From Chelonoidis abingdonii (lineage: Eukaryota; Chordata; Testudines; Testudinidae): a stretch of 64,000 bases of DNA. The stretch spans positions 80,112,358 to 80,176,357 of the forward strand of contig NC_133770.1 of the NCBI RefSeq assembly GCF_003597395.2. The letters are read 5' to 3'. The translations under genes were made by a program, and so were the position numbers. The notes beneath the pieces are model-generated. The model did no database searches and was not told where the DNA came from. It saw nothing but the letters and a program-made list of their open reading frames with translations. This document shows positions 11,049 to 22,883 of the stretch, piece after piece (position 1 is the stretch's first letter; each line of letters starts with the position of its first letter).

Positions 11049-12000
11049 TCAGCCTAGTTGTTTTTTATAGGCATCACAGCAAAAGAGAGTGTTGATGAGC
11101 GATCTGAAGGTGGATAATGAGGTAGCTTTGCAGATGTTTATGGGGAGCTCCTCAAGACTGTGCAGCAGTGTGGGAGAAAGCATGAAGGTGTTTGTTTTAA
11201 AATTTAACAAATGGGTGATCAGAGGCAGGTATCCACAGTTCAACAGCCAATGAGAGATGATGGGAAGGATGGGGATTGACTGTGAAGGCCTTGAAAGTGA
11301 ATACAAACATGTTTGATGTAATAGAGAAGGGAGACCCAGTGGAGGAATGGAAAGAAAGTGGGTAACGGTCAAAGCAACAGGCTAGGAAAATGATTATTGC
11401 AGCAGTATTTTGAATGGATGTGCGTGGGGCAAGATTGCATTTTTCAAGGCCAGAGAGGAGAAAGTTGCAGTAATTGAGATGCAAGATGTTGAAAGCTTGG
11501 ATGAGGATTTTAACTTTGTGGATGGATAAGCAAGGCCATATCTCAGAGAAGGAACGCAGAAAGAATCAGCAAGAATTAGGGCTTGTCTTCATTACCGGGA
11601 GAGCCATGTTGCTGCAATCAATGTGGTGGGTGTCGCTAAATCAATGGCAGAGTGCTCTCCAGTCAACCCTGGTACTCCACCTCTTCGAGAAGAGTAAGAT
11701 AAGTTGACAGGAGAGCATCTCCCATTGACGTAGCACAGTGAAGACACTGGGGCAAGTCAACCTAAGCTATGTCAAATAACGTAGCTGCAGTAGTGTAACT
11801 TAGGTCGACTTACCCCTTAGTGAAGACAAGCCCTTAAACATAGCCTGGATTTGAGGACCTAGAGAGACGTCCAAGTTGAAGATGATGCCCAGGCTACAGG
11901 CCAAAATGACAAGCAGGATGGTGATGATGTCCAAAATGATCAAGAAAGTCTGTATTTGAGTGCCTGGATAACTCTGGATATAATTAAAGGACAGTGTCAC
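11049..12000 (-). pseudogene. L2/L3-like LINE ORF2 C-terminal part, antisense
   Basis: The - strand reads LHLNYCNFLLSGLEKCNL, then TSIQNTAA, matching the LDYCN.LL.GL...VQNAAA region of L2/CR1-group reverse transcriptases. RYPLSFHSSTGSPSLLHQ follows across a frameshift. The element is interrupted by the MITE at 11579-11833 and resumes at 11837 (catagcctggat). Confidence 0.65.
11579..11833. mobile_element. Harbinger-type MITE in the L2-like LINE, TSD TTA
   Basis: 255 bp with terminal inverted repeats GGGCTTGTCTTCATTA / TAGTGAAGACAAGCCC and a TTA duplication on each side (11576-11578, 11834-11836). TNA duplications and these ends are typical of PIF/Harbinger MITEs. It has no coding capacity. 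Confidence 0.85.
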
Positions 12001-12970
12001 ATGTACAAATATTAACAAACAGAAGCAAAGTGAAAAATATATTTAAATGTATCAGAATTAAATATTTTAAGTATGCAGCACCGTGTACATTTTAAAGTTT
12101 TCACTTCACGTCCATGCATGGCTGCATATTTTTAGGTCCTGTATTAAATCACATGTGACATTTTGTCTACTGTAGTTTCTACATGCATGTGTGTTGTGAA
12201 GGGGAAAGGACAGAGGAGTCAAGAAATAAACATCTGAACACGTCACAAATCCAATTAACTGTGACAAGGCTCGTAAAGTCAAGTGAATAACAAAGCAGTG
12301 CTGTCTAGAAGCAGCTTTGTGTTTTGAATTGCATTGGAGAGTGTAGGACATCAGCTGGACAAGGTAAAAATGCTTCACGCTGCTGGATTCTCTGCACCCA
12401 ATAAGATTATCTTACTTATATCCTAGCTGGGTCATAGCACTGTATTATTTTCAAGCGTCAGTTCTTATCTCTTCACTGGTTCTGTGCGACAAATAAGGGA
12501 AGGACAGTATCCTGCACATAGAATGCAAAATATGTGCTAATGTCATTACAGGATAATTCAGTGAACCAGAAACCATGATTAACATCCCACTCTCCAATCC
12601 TCAACAGCAGGCACCAAAAGACTGCCCAGTAAGATGACAGACTTGAACAGAGCCTAACTTAACCTCTGAGACACAAATTCTCCTGGCTGTTGTCTGGACC
12701 TGGAATCTATGCAGGCCCGAGGCTTTCCTTTTCCTTCCTCCAGCTCTTGACAGATACACATTTTATTGCTGGGACAGGTGAGAGGCAAATGAACCATAAA
12801 ATGTCTTCCTTTGATGATCTGCTACTTACATGTATGTTTGAGATTCAAACATTTGGGTCCAGATTCTGATTTCAGTTATATCAGTGTCAATCTGGAGCGG
12901 ATTTGCTCTGGATTTACACAGTGGATTTATCCAGAATCCAGCCCATGATATTTTGGTAGGAAATTTAATC
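12001..12970. other. No gene recognised
   Basis: AT-rich intergenic DNA with short random frames only. Confidence 0.4.
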
Positions 12971-12972
12971 TA

Positions 12973-13988
12973 CAGTAACTGCTCGCTTAACATTGTAGTT
13001 ATGTTCCTGAAAAATGCAACTTTAAGTGAAACGATGTTAAGCGAATACAATTTCCCCACAAGAATTAATGTAAATGGGGGAGAGGGTTAGGTTCCAGGGA
13101 AAAAATTTTCACCAGACAAAAAACTATATATTATATAAATATACACACAGTATATATTTTAAACAAACAATTTAATACTGTTCACAGCTATGATGATTGT
13201 GAAGCTTGGTTGAGGTGGTAAAGATAAAGGGTGGAAGAGGGAGGGATATTTCCCAGGGAATGCTTTGCTGCTAAATCATGAACTAGCACTGGGCTGAGCC
13301 CTCAAGGGTTAACACATTGTTGTTAATGTAGCCTCTCATCATGGCAGCACGAACAGGAGGGAGGGGAGACAGCATAGCAGACAGAGACAGACACACACCT
13401 GGTGCGTGGGAGAGAGAGAGAGATGCACACTGACCCTTTAAGTAAGCTGACCCACTCTTAAGTGCATTATCTTTTTAAGTGGATCAGGAAGTTGAGACAG
13501 CAGCTGCTGCCCCAAGCTCTCTCTGTCTCTCTCCGTCTGTGTTCCCTCCCTATTCTATATGGAGAAGGGTTAAGCAGGGTGCAGGAGCAGGGGGGAGAGG
13601 GACACCCTGACATTAGCCCCTCCTTCCCTCTTCCCCCCTTGCACAGCAAGCAGGAGTCTCTGGAAGCAACTCCAAGGCAGAGGGCAGGAGAAGCACATGG
13701 CAGTGGGGGGAGGGACAGCTGCAATGCTAGCCTGCTGGGTGGCTGCAGCACAGGGAACTTAGGGAAGCGGGGAGCTGATAGGGGGGCTGCCAGTTCACCC
13801 TGGTTACAAGCCCTCACCAGCTAGCTGCAACGGGCTGCTCTTCCTGCAAGCAGTGGACAAAGCAGGCAGCTGCCAAACAACGTTAGAAGGGAGCATTACA
13901 CAACTTTAAATGAGCATGTTCCCTAATTGATCAGCAACATAACAATGAAACAACGTTAACCAGGATGATTTTAAGTGTGGAGTTACTC
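12973..13988 (+). mobile_element. Tigger-like (pogo/mariner) MITE, complete copy
   Basis: It starts CAGTAACTGCTCGCTTAAC and ends TTAAGTGTGGAGTTACTC (inverted start GAGTAACTCCACACTTAA), flanked by TA on both sides (12971-12972, 13989-13990). The 1 kb body carries a (GA)n run at about 13408-13422 and a GC-rich core, but no transposase. CAG ends with a TA duplication suggest the pogo/Tigger branch; this is inferred. Confidence 0.65.
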
Positions 13989-13990
13989 TA

Positions 13991-14285
13991 TTAACTGCAA
14001 CATGGTTGCACATACTGCACTTACTTGGATTACTTAGATCAATTACTTAATATTTGTATTGCATGTTGAAGCTTTAGGGCCTGATTTGCTGTGCAGTTAA
14101 ACCAGTTTCATAACTCTGCAATGCCATTGACTTAAATGGAATTATTTCTCATTTACATATGGAAGAGAAAAATCAAACCCATTAAGTGTTATAAAATTAT
14201 TATTGATATACATTATTATTGTATTAAATTATCCCAGTGCTAAGGAAAGATAGGAAGAATAGGATGAGGCCAATATGGCTTCATC
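13991..14285. other. No gene recognised
   Basis: AT-rich spacer before the CR1 copy. Confidence 0.4.
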
Positions 14286-14289
14286 AGGA

Positions 14290-16330
14290 GTTCTTTATTG
14301 ACCTGAAAATCAAAAAGAAATCCTGCAAAAAGTAGAAACATGGAGAAATTACTAAGGAGGAGTACAAAAAGAATAGCACAAGCACATAGGAACAAAATCA
14401 GACAGGCTAAGGCACAAAATGAGTTTTATGCCCTTACAAGGGGCATAAAAGGCAATAAGAAGAGGTTCCTTAAATGCATTAGGAGCAAGAGAAAATGAAG
14501 GGAAACATAGGTCCTCTACTTAACAGGGAAGGAGAGCTAATTATTGAGGCATCAAGAAAACTGAGATGTTTAATGCCTACTTAGCTTCACTCTTCACTAA
14601 AAAGTTTAATGGTGCCCAGATACTCCATACAATTGATATTAACAAGGGAGAAGAACAAATTAAATAATATTTAGATAAATTAGATGCATTCAAGTCAGTA
14701 GGGCCTGATGAATTTCATCTTAGAGTACTTACAGAACTAGCTGAAGCAATCTCAGAACTCAGTATCTTTGAGAACTTCTGGACGAGAGGTGAAGTTATGA
14801 GGACTAACCAGCATGGATTTGTCAAATCATGCCACACCCAAACTGTCCTTCTTTGACTTAGGCCTTGGCTACAATGGCGCTTTACAGCGCTGCAACTTTC
14901 TCGCTCAGGGATGTGAAAAAAACACCCCCCTGAGCGCTGCAAGATACAGCGCTGTAAAGCACCAGTGTAAACAGTGCCGCAGCGCTGGGAGCGCGGCTCC
15001 CAGTGCTGCAAGCTAATCCCCATGAGGAGGTGAAGTACGTGCACTGCTGAGAGAGCTCTCTCCCAGTGCTGGCGCTGTGACCACACTCACACTTCAAAGC
15101 ACTGCCACGGCAGTGCTCCTGCAGCAGCGCTTTGAAGTTTCGAGTGTAGCCAAGCCCATAGTTACCACCCTAGTGGGTAGTGGGGAAGCAGTAGATGTGA
15201 TATATCTTGATTTTAGTAAGGGTTTTGAGAGAGTCTCACATGACATTCTCATAAGCTAACTAGGGAAATGTGGTCTAGACAAAATTACTGTAAGGTGGAT
15301 GCACAGATGATTTCAAGACCGTACTCAAAAAGTAGTTATCAGTAGTTCGCTGTCCAACTGGGACAGCATATCTAGTAGGGTCCTGCAAGAGTCAGTTCTG
15401 GGTCCAGTACTACACAATATCTCCATTAATGACTTAGATAATGAAATGGAGAGTATGCTTATAGAATTTGCAGATGACACTAAACTGGGAGGGGTTGCAT
15501 GCACTTTGAAGGACAGAATTGGAATTCAAAATGAGCTTGACAAATTGGAGAACTGGTCTGAATTCAGCAAGATGAAATTAAATAAAAGCTTACTGAAAAG
15601 TACTTCACTTAGGAAGGAAAAATGAAATGCACAACTACAAAATGGGGAGTAACTGGCTAGGTAGTAGTACTGCTGAAAAGGATCTGGGCTGTAGAGGATT
15701 ACAAGTTGAATATGAGTCAACAATGGATGCAGTTGTGAAAAAAGCTAATATCTTTGTGGTGTATATTAACAGGAGTGTCATAGTCAAGACACAGACGGTA
15801 AGTGTCTCACTCTATTTGGGACTGGTTAGGCCTCAGCTGGAGTACCATGTCCAGTTCTGCATGCCACACTTTAGGAAAGATGTGAACAAAATGGAGAGAA
15901 TCCAGATGAGAGGAACAAAACTGATAAAAGGTTTAGAAAATCTGATCCATGAGGAAAGGTTAAAAAACCAGACTTGTTTAGTCTTGAGAAAAGACTGAAA
16001 GGGACCTGATAATAGTCTTCAAATATGTTAAGGGCTGTTATAAAGAGGACAGTGATCAATTGTTCTCCATGTCCACTGAAGGTAGGACAAGGAGTAATGA
16101 TGTCAGTCTTCAGCAAGGGAGAGTTAGGTTAGATCTTAGGAAAAACTTTCTAACTATAAGGATAGTTCAGCTCTGGAATAGGCTTCCAAAGGAGGTTGTG
16201 GAATCCCCATCATTTGAAGTTTTTAAAAATAAGTTGGACAGACACCTGAGGCCAGGGATGGTCTAGGTTTACTTCATCCTGTTACAGCACAGGGAGCTGG
16301 ACTTGATCATTTCTCGAGGTTACGCACTTA
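14290..16330 (+). pseudogene. CR1 LINE (ORF2 reverse transcriptase and C-terminus), degenerate
   Basis: Broken frames give CR1 signatures in order: GPDEFHLRVLTELAEA (about 14700), DVIYLDFSKGFERVSHD (about 15200), FADDTKLGG (about 15470), AEKDLG (about 15676), YLGLVRPQLEYHVQFC (about 15815), GLENLIHEERL (about 15935) and LWNRLPKEVV (about 16173). It ends with the CR1 3' region near 16325. An inserted MITE splits it at 14861-15157. Many stops and frameshifts mark it as dead. Confidence 0.85.
14861..15157. mobile_element. MITE inside CR1, GC-rich with internal palindromes
   Basis: Ends are GGCCTTGGCTACAATGGCGC and TCGAGTGTAGCCAAGCCC (inverted GGGCTTGGCTACACTCGA). The CR1 reading frame resumes after it. 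Internal gcgctttacagcgctg-type palindromes recur. I found no clean target duplication, so hAT versus Harbinger origin is open. Confidence 0.65.
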
Positions 16331-16335
16331 GAGTC

Positions 16336-17480
16336 TAGTAACAAGAATTTTTTATACAAGCTAAGGATGTATCAGTTGGAATCAACAGAGGAGGAGAAAG
16401 ACGTGGGTGAATTGGTCCATCCCAGGATGACTATAAACCATCAATATGTGGTAGCTGTGAAAAAGGTGAATGCAATCCTAGGATGCATCACACAGAGAGA
16501 GGGAAGTGTTCTTACCATTATGTAAGGCACTGGTGAGACCTCATCTGGAATATTGTGTGCAGTTCTGGCCTCCCATGTTTGAGAAAGATGAATTCAAACT
16601 GGAACAGTGCAGAGAAGGGCTACTAGGATGATCAGAGGAATGGAAAACCTACCTTAGGAGAGGAAACTTAAGGAGCCTGGCCTGTTTAGCCTAACAAAAT
16701 GAAGCCTGAGGGGAGATATGATTGCTCTCTATAAATACATCAGAGGGATAAACACCAGGGAACGAGAGGAATTTTTTAAATTAAGGGTCAGTGTTGGCAC
16801 AAGAATGAATGGATATAATCTGACCATCAACAAGTTTAGGTTTGAAATTACATGAAATTTTCTACCCATGCGAGGGCTGAGGTTCTGGAACAGCCTTCCA
16901 AGCAGGCAAAGGGAGTAGTGTGGACAAAAAAAACCCAGACTAACTTGTTTCAAAACTGAGCTTGATAAGTCTATGGAGGGGATGGTATGATGAGATGGCT
17001 TACGGTGGCATATGGCCCATTTGTGACTGCTATTAGTAAATATCACCAGTGGCAGAGATGGACAGTAGAGAGGGAGAGTCTGAGTTACTACAGAGAATTC
17101 TTTCCCAGGTGTTTAGCTGATGACTCTTGCGCACATACTTAGGGTCTAACTGATCATCATATTTGGGGTCGGGAAGGAATTTTTTCCCAAGGTCAGATTG
17201 GCAGAGACCCTGTAGATTTTTCACCTTCCTCTGCAGTATGGGGTACACATCTCTTGCTGGTCTGAACTAGAGTAAATGGTGGATTCTCTGTACCTTGAAG
17301 TCTTTACATTAAGATTTGAAGACTTCAGTAGCTCAGAGGTTATGGTGCCAACTACGGGAATGAGTGGGTGAGGTTCTGTGGCCTACACTGTGCAGGGGGT
17401 CAAACTAGATTATCATGATGCTCCCTTCTGACCTTAAAGTCTGAGTCTGGACTGTGAGTCACTTCCAGCTCTACATCTCT
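16336..17480 (+). pseudogene. Second CR1 LINE copy, 3' part
   Basis: Parallel to the preceding copy but a different subfamily: [23 protein letters not shown] sequence at about 16530-16590, FRFWNSLPSRQ-like near 16875, then a longer CR1 3' untranslated part through about 17470 (ctcccttctgaccttaaagt). It lies head-to-tail with the first copy. Confidence 0.75.
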
Positions 17481-18762
17481 CATTTCTATGATTACTGGAT
17501 CTGATGACAATGCACCTGGTCTGGATGCCAAGATAAGTCAGCAGAATTACCCTGCTCCTGTACACTGCAACAGTCAGTGATCCTAAACCTTTGTCTCTAG
17601 AGCTATATATAGTCTTCAGGAAACTGCGTGGGGATTTGGTTTAGTCCACATTTTAGTGAGTGTTGTCTTACTTGAGGAATGTGAACAATGTGCTGAACAT
17701 GGATGCTAATTACCATTTTGGCTGATAAATATGAGTTGCCATGAGAAGAGCTGAGCAAATGTACTTGAACTGCCAGGATCCTCCTAGAAACTACAAAAAG
17801 AGAGTGTGAAAAGGGAAGATATGCTAGGCCAAATGCAGCCACAAAGAACTACAAGGCAAAATATTTTGCTATTGCATTTTGATGACTGCATCAAAATCTG
17901 GGGACAACTCTCATTCCTCTGAAGCCACATATATTAACCAGGGGCAAAGGTTAGGACGCTGGAGTGTTTAGAATACAGATATGATCTGGTATGTTCCTCT
18001 ATCAAAAAGTTGATAGGATTTCCAGTGAAATACAAATAGAATTCAATGTATTAGCAACTTGGAAAATAAACTGAATATACTATTTTGTTTTTTTTTTAAC
18101 TCTGCAGTGCTCTTGCCTGAGGAAAAAACACTTTATTACTAAATCCTTCCACCCTGAATTGATCAGAGGTACAAATAATGGATTTAATTATATTATGAAA
18201 CGGGGCATGTTAAAACCTAGGCCAAAAAGAACAACAACGTATGTAATCATAAGGTGCCACATGCTAAGATCCTGAAGCCATCTGGAGTAAGGACCTTATG
18301 ATTTGGCACACACAATAAGGGGAGTCAATAAATATGGATTCCCTGCTGGTTTTCACATAAGTAACAAAAAATTTGGATGTCACTCATGTGATCTGTAAAT
18401 ATGTATTATAAAACACCGGGTGCTGAATTTTACAGAGGATCAGTCTGTTAGTAAAATAGTAAATAAACAAAGCCTCTTCTATATCAACAGCAACAAAAAA
18501 ATTAATTGGAATATTTGAGTGCCTTCTAGCAAAGTGCATGACTGCTACAAAATATAGCCAGCCTTATGTTAGGTTTGGCATTGGAAAAAATGCTTCAGTA
18601 TTATTGAAACATCTTTAGAAAATTAAAAAAAAAATGCTCGTAATGAAAAAGTATGTTAAAATTTTTCTTTCCGATATGGAGGCACATAGTCTGCTTTGAG
18701 AACTCTTATTGAGACTCATTTTTTGGCTCAGGTAACATCTGGTAAAAGGTTGGTCGTAATGC
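17481..18762. other. No gene recognised
   Basis: AT-rich intergenic DNA; nothing I can name. Confidence 0.4.
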
Positions 18763-18770
18763 AAATACAG

Positions 18771-19080
18771 CAGGGTTAGTCAACCTATGGCACATGTGCC
18801 AAAGGCGGCACGTGAGCTGATTTTCAGTGGCACTCACACTGCCCAGGTCCTGGCCACCGGTCCGGGGGGGTTGCATTTTAATTTAATTTTAAATGAAGCT
18901 TCTTAAATATTTTAAAAACCTTATTTACTTTACATACAACAATAGTTTAGTTATATATTATAGACTTATAGAAAGAGACTTTCTAAAAATGTTAAAATAT
19001 ATGACTGGCACGCAAAACCTTAAATTAGAGTGAATAAATGAAGACTTAGCACAGCACTTCTGAAAGGCTGCCGAACCCTG
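18771..19080. mobile_element. hAT-type MITE with 8-bp TSD
   Basis: 310 bp with ends CAGGGTTAGTCAACCTATGG / CTGCCGAACCCTG and flanks AAATACAG / AAATATAG (7 of 8 match). The 8-bp duplication and CAGGG ends mark the hAT superfamily. It is non-coding. Confidence 0.85.
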
Positions 19081-19531
19081 AAATATAGTATCTTCTTTTA
19101 GTTTACTACCCTATTAGTAAAATGCTTGCAAATGTTATAGTATAACAGAGTAAAGGGTGAACATTAAGGGCATGTCTACACTACAAAATTAGGTCAATTT
19201 TATATAAATTGATCTTTAGCAACCGATTTTATACAGTCGATTGTTCATGTCCCCACTAAGTGCATTAGGTCGGCAGAGTGCGTCTTCCGTACCATGGCTA
19301 GCATTGACTCACAGAGTGGTGCACTGTGGGTAGCTATCCCACAGTCCCTGCTGCCAATTAGAATTCTGGGTTAAGCTCCCAATGCCTGATGAGGCAAAAA
19401 CATTGTTGCAGGTGGTTTTGGGTACATGTCGTCAGTCTCCCCTTCCTCCCTCCCTTTTTGACAGCAATGGCAAACAATCATTTTGCACCTTTTTTCCTGG
19501 GTTATCTGTGCAGATGCCATAGCACGGCAAG

Positions 19532-21057
19532 CATGGAGCCCGTGCAGCTGCACACTGCTTTTGTGAGCATTGCAAACACCTTGCGCATTATCCTGCAGTA
19601 TGTTCAGAGCCTAGCTAGGAGCCACCCGCACAAGGAAGATTGTGAGGAAGACATGGACACAGACGTTCCTGAAAGCACGGGATGTAGCAATTGGGATACC
19701 ATGGTGGCATTGGGGCATGTTGATACAGTGGAACACCAATTCTGAGCCTGGCAAACAAGCACAAACTGGTGGGACCGCATATTGTTGCAGGTATGGGATG
19801 ATTCCCAGTGGCTGCGAAACTTTCTCATGCATAAGGTCACTTTCATGGAACTTTGTGAGTTGCTTTCTGCTGCCCTGAAGTGCAGGGATACCAAGATGAG
19901 ACCTGCCTGACAGTTGAGAAGCAAGTGGCGATAGTCCTGCGGAAGTTTGCAACGCCTGACTGCTACTGGTCAGTTGGGAATCAATTAGGAGTGGTCAAAT
20001 CTACCATGGGGGCTGCTGTGATCCAAATAGCCAGAGCAATCAATACCTTTCTGCTAGGAAGGGTAGCGACTCTGGGAAATGTGCAGGTCATAGAGGATAG
20101 TTTTGCTGCAATGGGTTTCCCTAACTGTGGTGGGCCGATAGATGGAACGCATATCCCTATCTTGGCACCAGACCACCTTGCCAAAGAGCACGTAAACCGC
20201 CAGGGGTACTTCTCAATGGCACTGCAAGCACTGGTGGCTCACAAGGGCTGTTTCACCTACATCAACATGGGATGGTCAGGAAAGGTGCATGACACTTGCA
20301 TCTTTGAGAACTTCGGGCTGTTTGGAAAGCTGCAGGAAGGGACTTTCTTCCCAGACCAGAAAATTACCGTTGGGGATGTAGAAGTGCCAATAGTTATCCT
20401 TGGGGACCCAGCCTACCTCTTGCTCCCATGGCTCTTGAAGCCGTACACAGACAGCCTGGACAGCAGTAAGAAGCAGTTCAACTATAGGCTAAGCAAGCGC
20501 AAAATGGGGGTAGAATGTGCCTTTGGATGTTTAAAAGGGCACTGGTGCAGTTTGTGGAGTAGGTTAAACCTCAGCAAAAGCAATATTCCCGTTGTTATTA
20601 CTCGTTGCTGTTGGCCTGCTAAACCCAGGGTTGTGAGTTCAATCCTTGAGGGGGCCATTTGGGGATTGGTCCTGCTTTGAACAGGGGGTTGGACTAGATG
20701 ATCTCCTGAGGTCCCTTCCAGCTCTAATAATCTATGATTCTATCCCTGAGAGTAAGGGGGAGATGTTTATGGTGGTTGGGAGGTTGAGACAGATCGTCTG
20801 GTGGCCAATTCTGAAGAGCCAGACACCAGAGCAATTAGAAGAGCACACCTAGGCATGCTGCGCATCAGAGAGGCTTTGAAAAACAGTTTCTTGACTTACG
20901 AGGCTACGATGTTACAGTTGTGTGTGTTCGTCCTTGATGCAAAGCCACCCCCTTTGGTGAATGTACTTCCCTGTAAATCAATCCCCCTCCCCCCTTTAAC
21001 CATAGCTGGTGCAGGAAATAAAGTCCCTATTGTTCTGAATCTATTCCTTCTTTATTA
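19532..21057 (+). pseudogene. Harbinger transposase (DDE_Tnp_4), broken
   Basis: The longest open piece, 19880-20680, holds the catalytic core with all three acidic residues still present: GGPIDGTHIPI (Asp88 of that frame), GKVHDTCIF (Asp138) and VECAFGCLKGHW (Glu212). HVNRQGYFSMALQ and GDPAYLLLPWLLKPY are family signatures. The N-terminal part starts at MEPVQLHTAF (19532) and is broken by a stop at about 19743 and a frameshift near 19880. The C-terminal part resumes after the SINE at about 20747 (ESKGEMFMV). In the family this enzyme works with the Myb partner to cut at TNA sites. The gene is inactive as it stands. Confidence 0.9.
20598..20745 (+). repeat. Cry-type (tortoise polIII) SINE, 5'-truncated, in the transposase
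   Basis: It begins inside the tRNA-like head (ctgctaaacccagggttgtg, with B-box-like GAGTTCAATCC) and continues into the CR1-like tail (ggttggactagatgatctcc...tctatgattctat). The transposase frame continues on both sides. Confidence 0.8.
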
Positions 21058-21059
21058 AA

Positions 21060-22440
21060 AAGAACTTTAGATCACTGACAACTCTGACTAGTAAAAGGAA
21101 GCCGGGGTGTACAAAGAGTTTGATAATGGGGTGGGGAAGGACAAGGCCACAGTGCTTATTATACCACACTACAAATGAAAGCTGTTTGAATGACAGCCTT
21201 CTGTTGCTTGGGCCATCCCCTGTAGTTGAGTGGCAGGGTGCCCAGAGCCTCCCCCCAAGCATTCTTGGGCGTCTGGATGAGGAGAATATGAAACTTTGCA
21301 AGGAGGGCAGGCAGTTACACAATGGATACAGCAGGGGTCTGTACTCTAGTTGCCTTTCCTGCAGCTCCACCAGACACCACATCATGTCCATTGGTTCTCC
21401 CATTAACCTCAGCATCTCCTCCTGCATGTTCTGATCACGCTAACTGTATGCTTTCCTGGCCTCTGCCACTGAATGCCTCCATGCATTCAGCTGTGCTCTG
21501 TCAGTGCGGGAGGACTGCATGAGCTCTGAAAACATGTTATCTCGAGTGTGTTTTTTTCACCTTCTAATCTGCGATAACCTCAGGGACAGAGCTGATGCAG
21601 GGAGCACAGAAGCTTTTGCAGCTGCAGAGGGGGAAAAAAGGGAGAGTAGAATTTAAAGAAGATACATTTCTGAGAACAAAAGGGAGACTTTCACAGTGAA
21701 TCAAGCAATTCACAGCAGACAGAACATGTGTTTTAGGTACAAGGTTGCATTTTGCCTTTTATATTGAGCGCCTGCCGGTATGGTGACACATCACTCATGG
21801 CTGGGCAACAGAATTTGGTTTGCAGGCAGCCATGGTAAGCCAAAGGGTACGTGGGGTTGACTTCTTCCACGTTCATAACATGTGGGAATGGTTTCAAACT
21901 CCAGCACCCTCCTTTCCCATAGCAACCAATGGGAGTGTGTTTGTCATTTAAAAGGAGGAGCTGCGGTTTTGGGGTGGATGTGGCTGTTCTCCAGGATGAT
22001 CCTTTTTAGCCAAGCGCAAACAGCCCAGCATGCCCAGGGTCTAATGTGTCTGGGATCACCAAACAGAGGAGGATTACTGTTCCTTTACAAAACTTCCTCT
22101 ATTTCAACCAGGTGACCATGAATGATATCACTCTCCTGAGGCTGACAGAGAAAAATAAAGACCGAATGTTGCATGAATACAACCAAACCCAGGATCATTG
22201 GCTGCAATGCTTTGTGTTGCAATGATTCCAGACCACTTGCTACTGGCTTGCTACATGGTAAAGTGTCCTACTGTGGAGGACGAAATAAGGCAGCCCTCCC
22301 CAGAAACCTTCTGCAAAGGCTTTCAGAGACCTCCAGGAGAGCTTCATGGAGATATCCCTGGAGGATTCCCGCTCAATCTCCAGCCATGTTAACAGACTTT
22401 GCCATTAGCTATACTGGCCACAAATGCATCCCAGGGCAAA
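21060..22440. other. Harbinger interior between the two genes
   Basis: Non-coding interior of the transposon; related sequence with the same order lies near 45000-45700. It contains only short shadow frames. Confidence 0.5.
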
Positions 22441-22883
22441 TCAAACATTAAACACAATTGCTTTTAACCTCTGTAGTGTCGTTACAAATGTGCACTCACA
22501 AGAGGCGCATTCTCCACCATCAGGGTCTGGGAACAATAGGCCCTGGGTGGGTATTGACTCCAGGGTGAGGAAAAGGTCCTGGCTGCTGGGGAGAACGGAT
22601 TCTCTGCTTGCCTGCTGCACAGTCTCCTCCTCCTCCTCTTCCTCATCCATAAACTCCTCATCCGTGTTGTGTGAGGCTGCCACCTTGCAGGTGTCCACAC
22701 AGAGTGTTGAGGTACTAGTAGGGTCCCGCTCTAGAATGCCATGCAGCTGATCATAGAAGCGGCAGGTTTGGGGCTCTGACCTGGAGCGACCATTTGCCTC
22801 CTTTGTCTTTTGGAATGCTTGCCTGAGCTTCTTAATTTTCACAGTGCACTGCTGTGCATCCCTGGTGTAGCCTCTCTTCATGC

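Noticed and set aside
13462..13824. 120- and 116-codon frames on opposite strands
   Set aside because: They lie in the GC-rich core of the Tigger-like MITE and are mutual shadows.
20598..20670. tRNA gene
   Set aside because: Only the 3' half of a tRNA-like head is present and it leads into a CR1-like tail, so it is a SINE.
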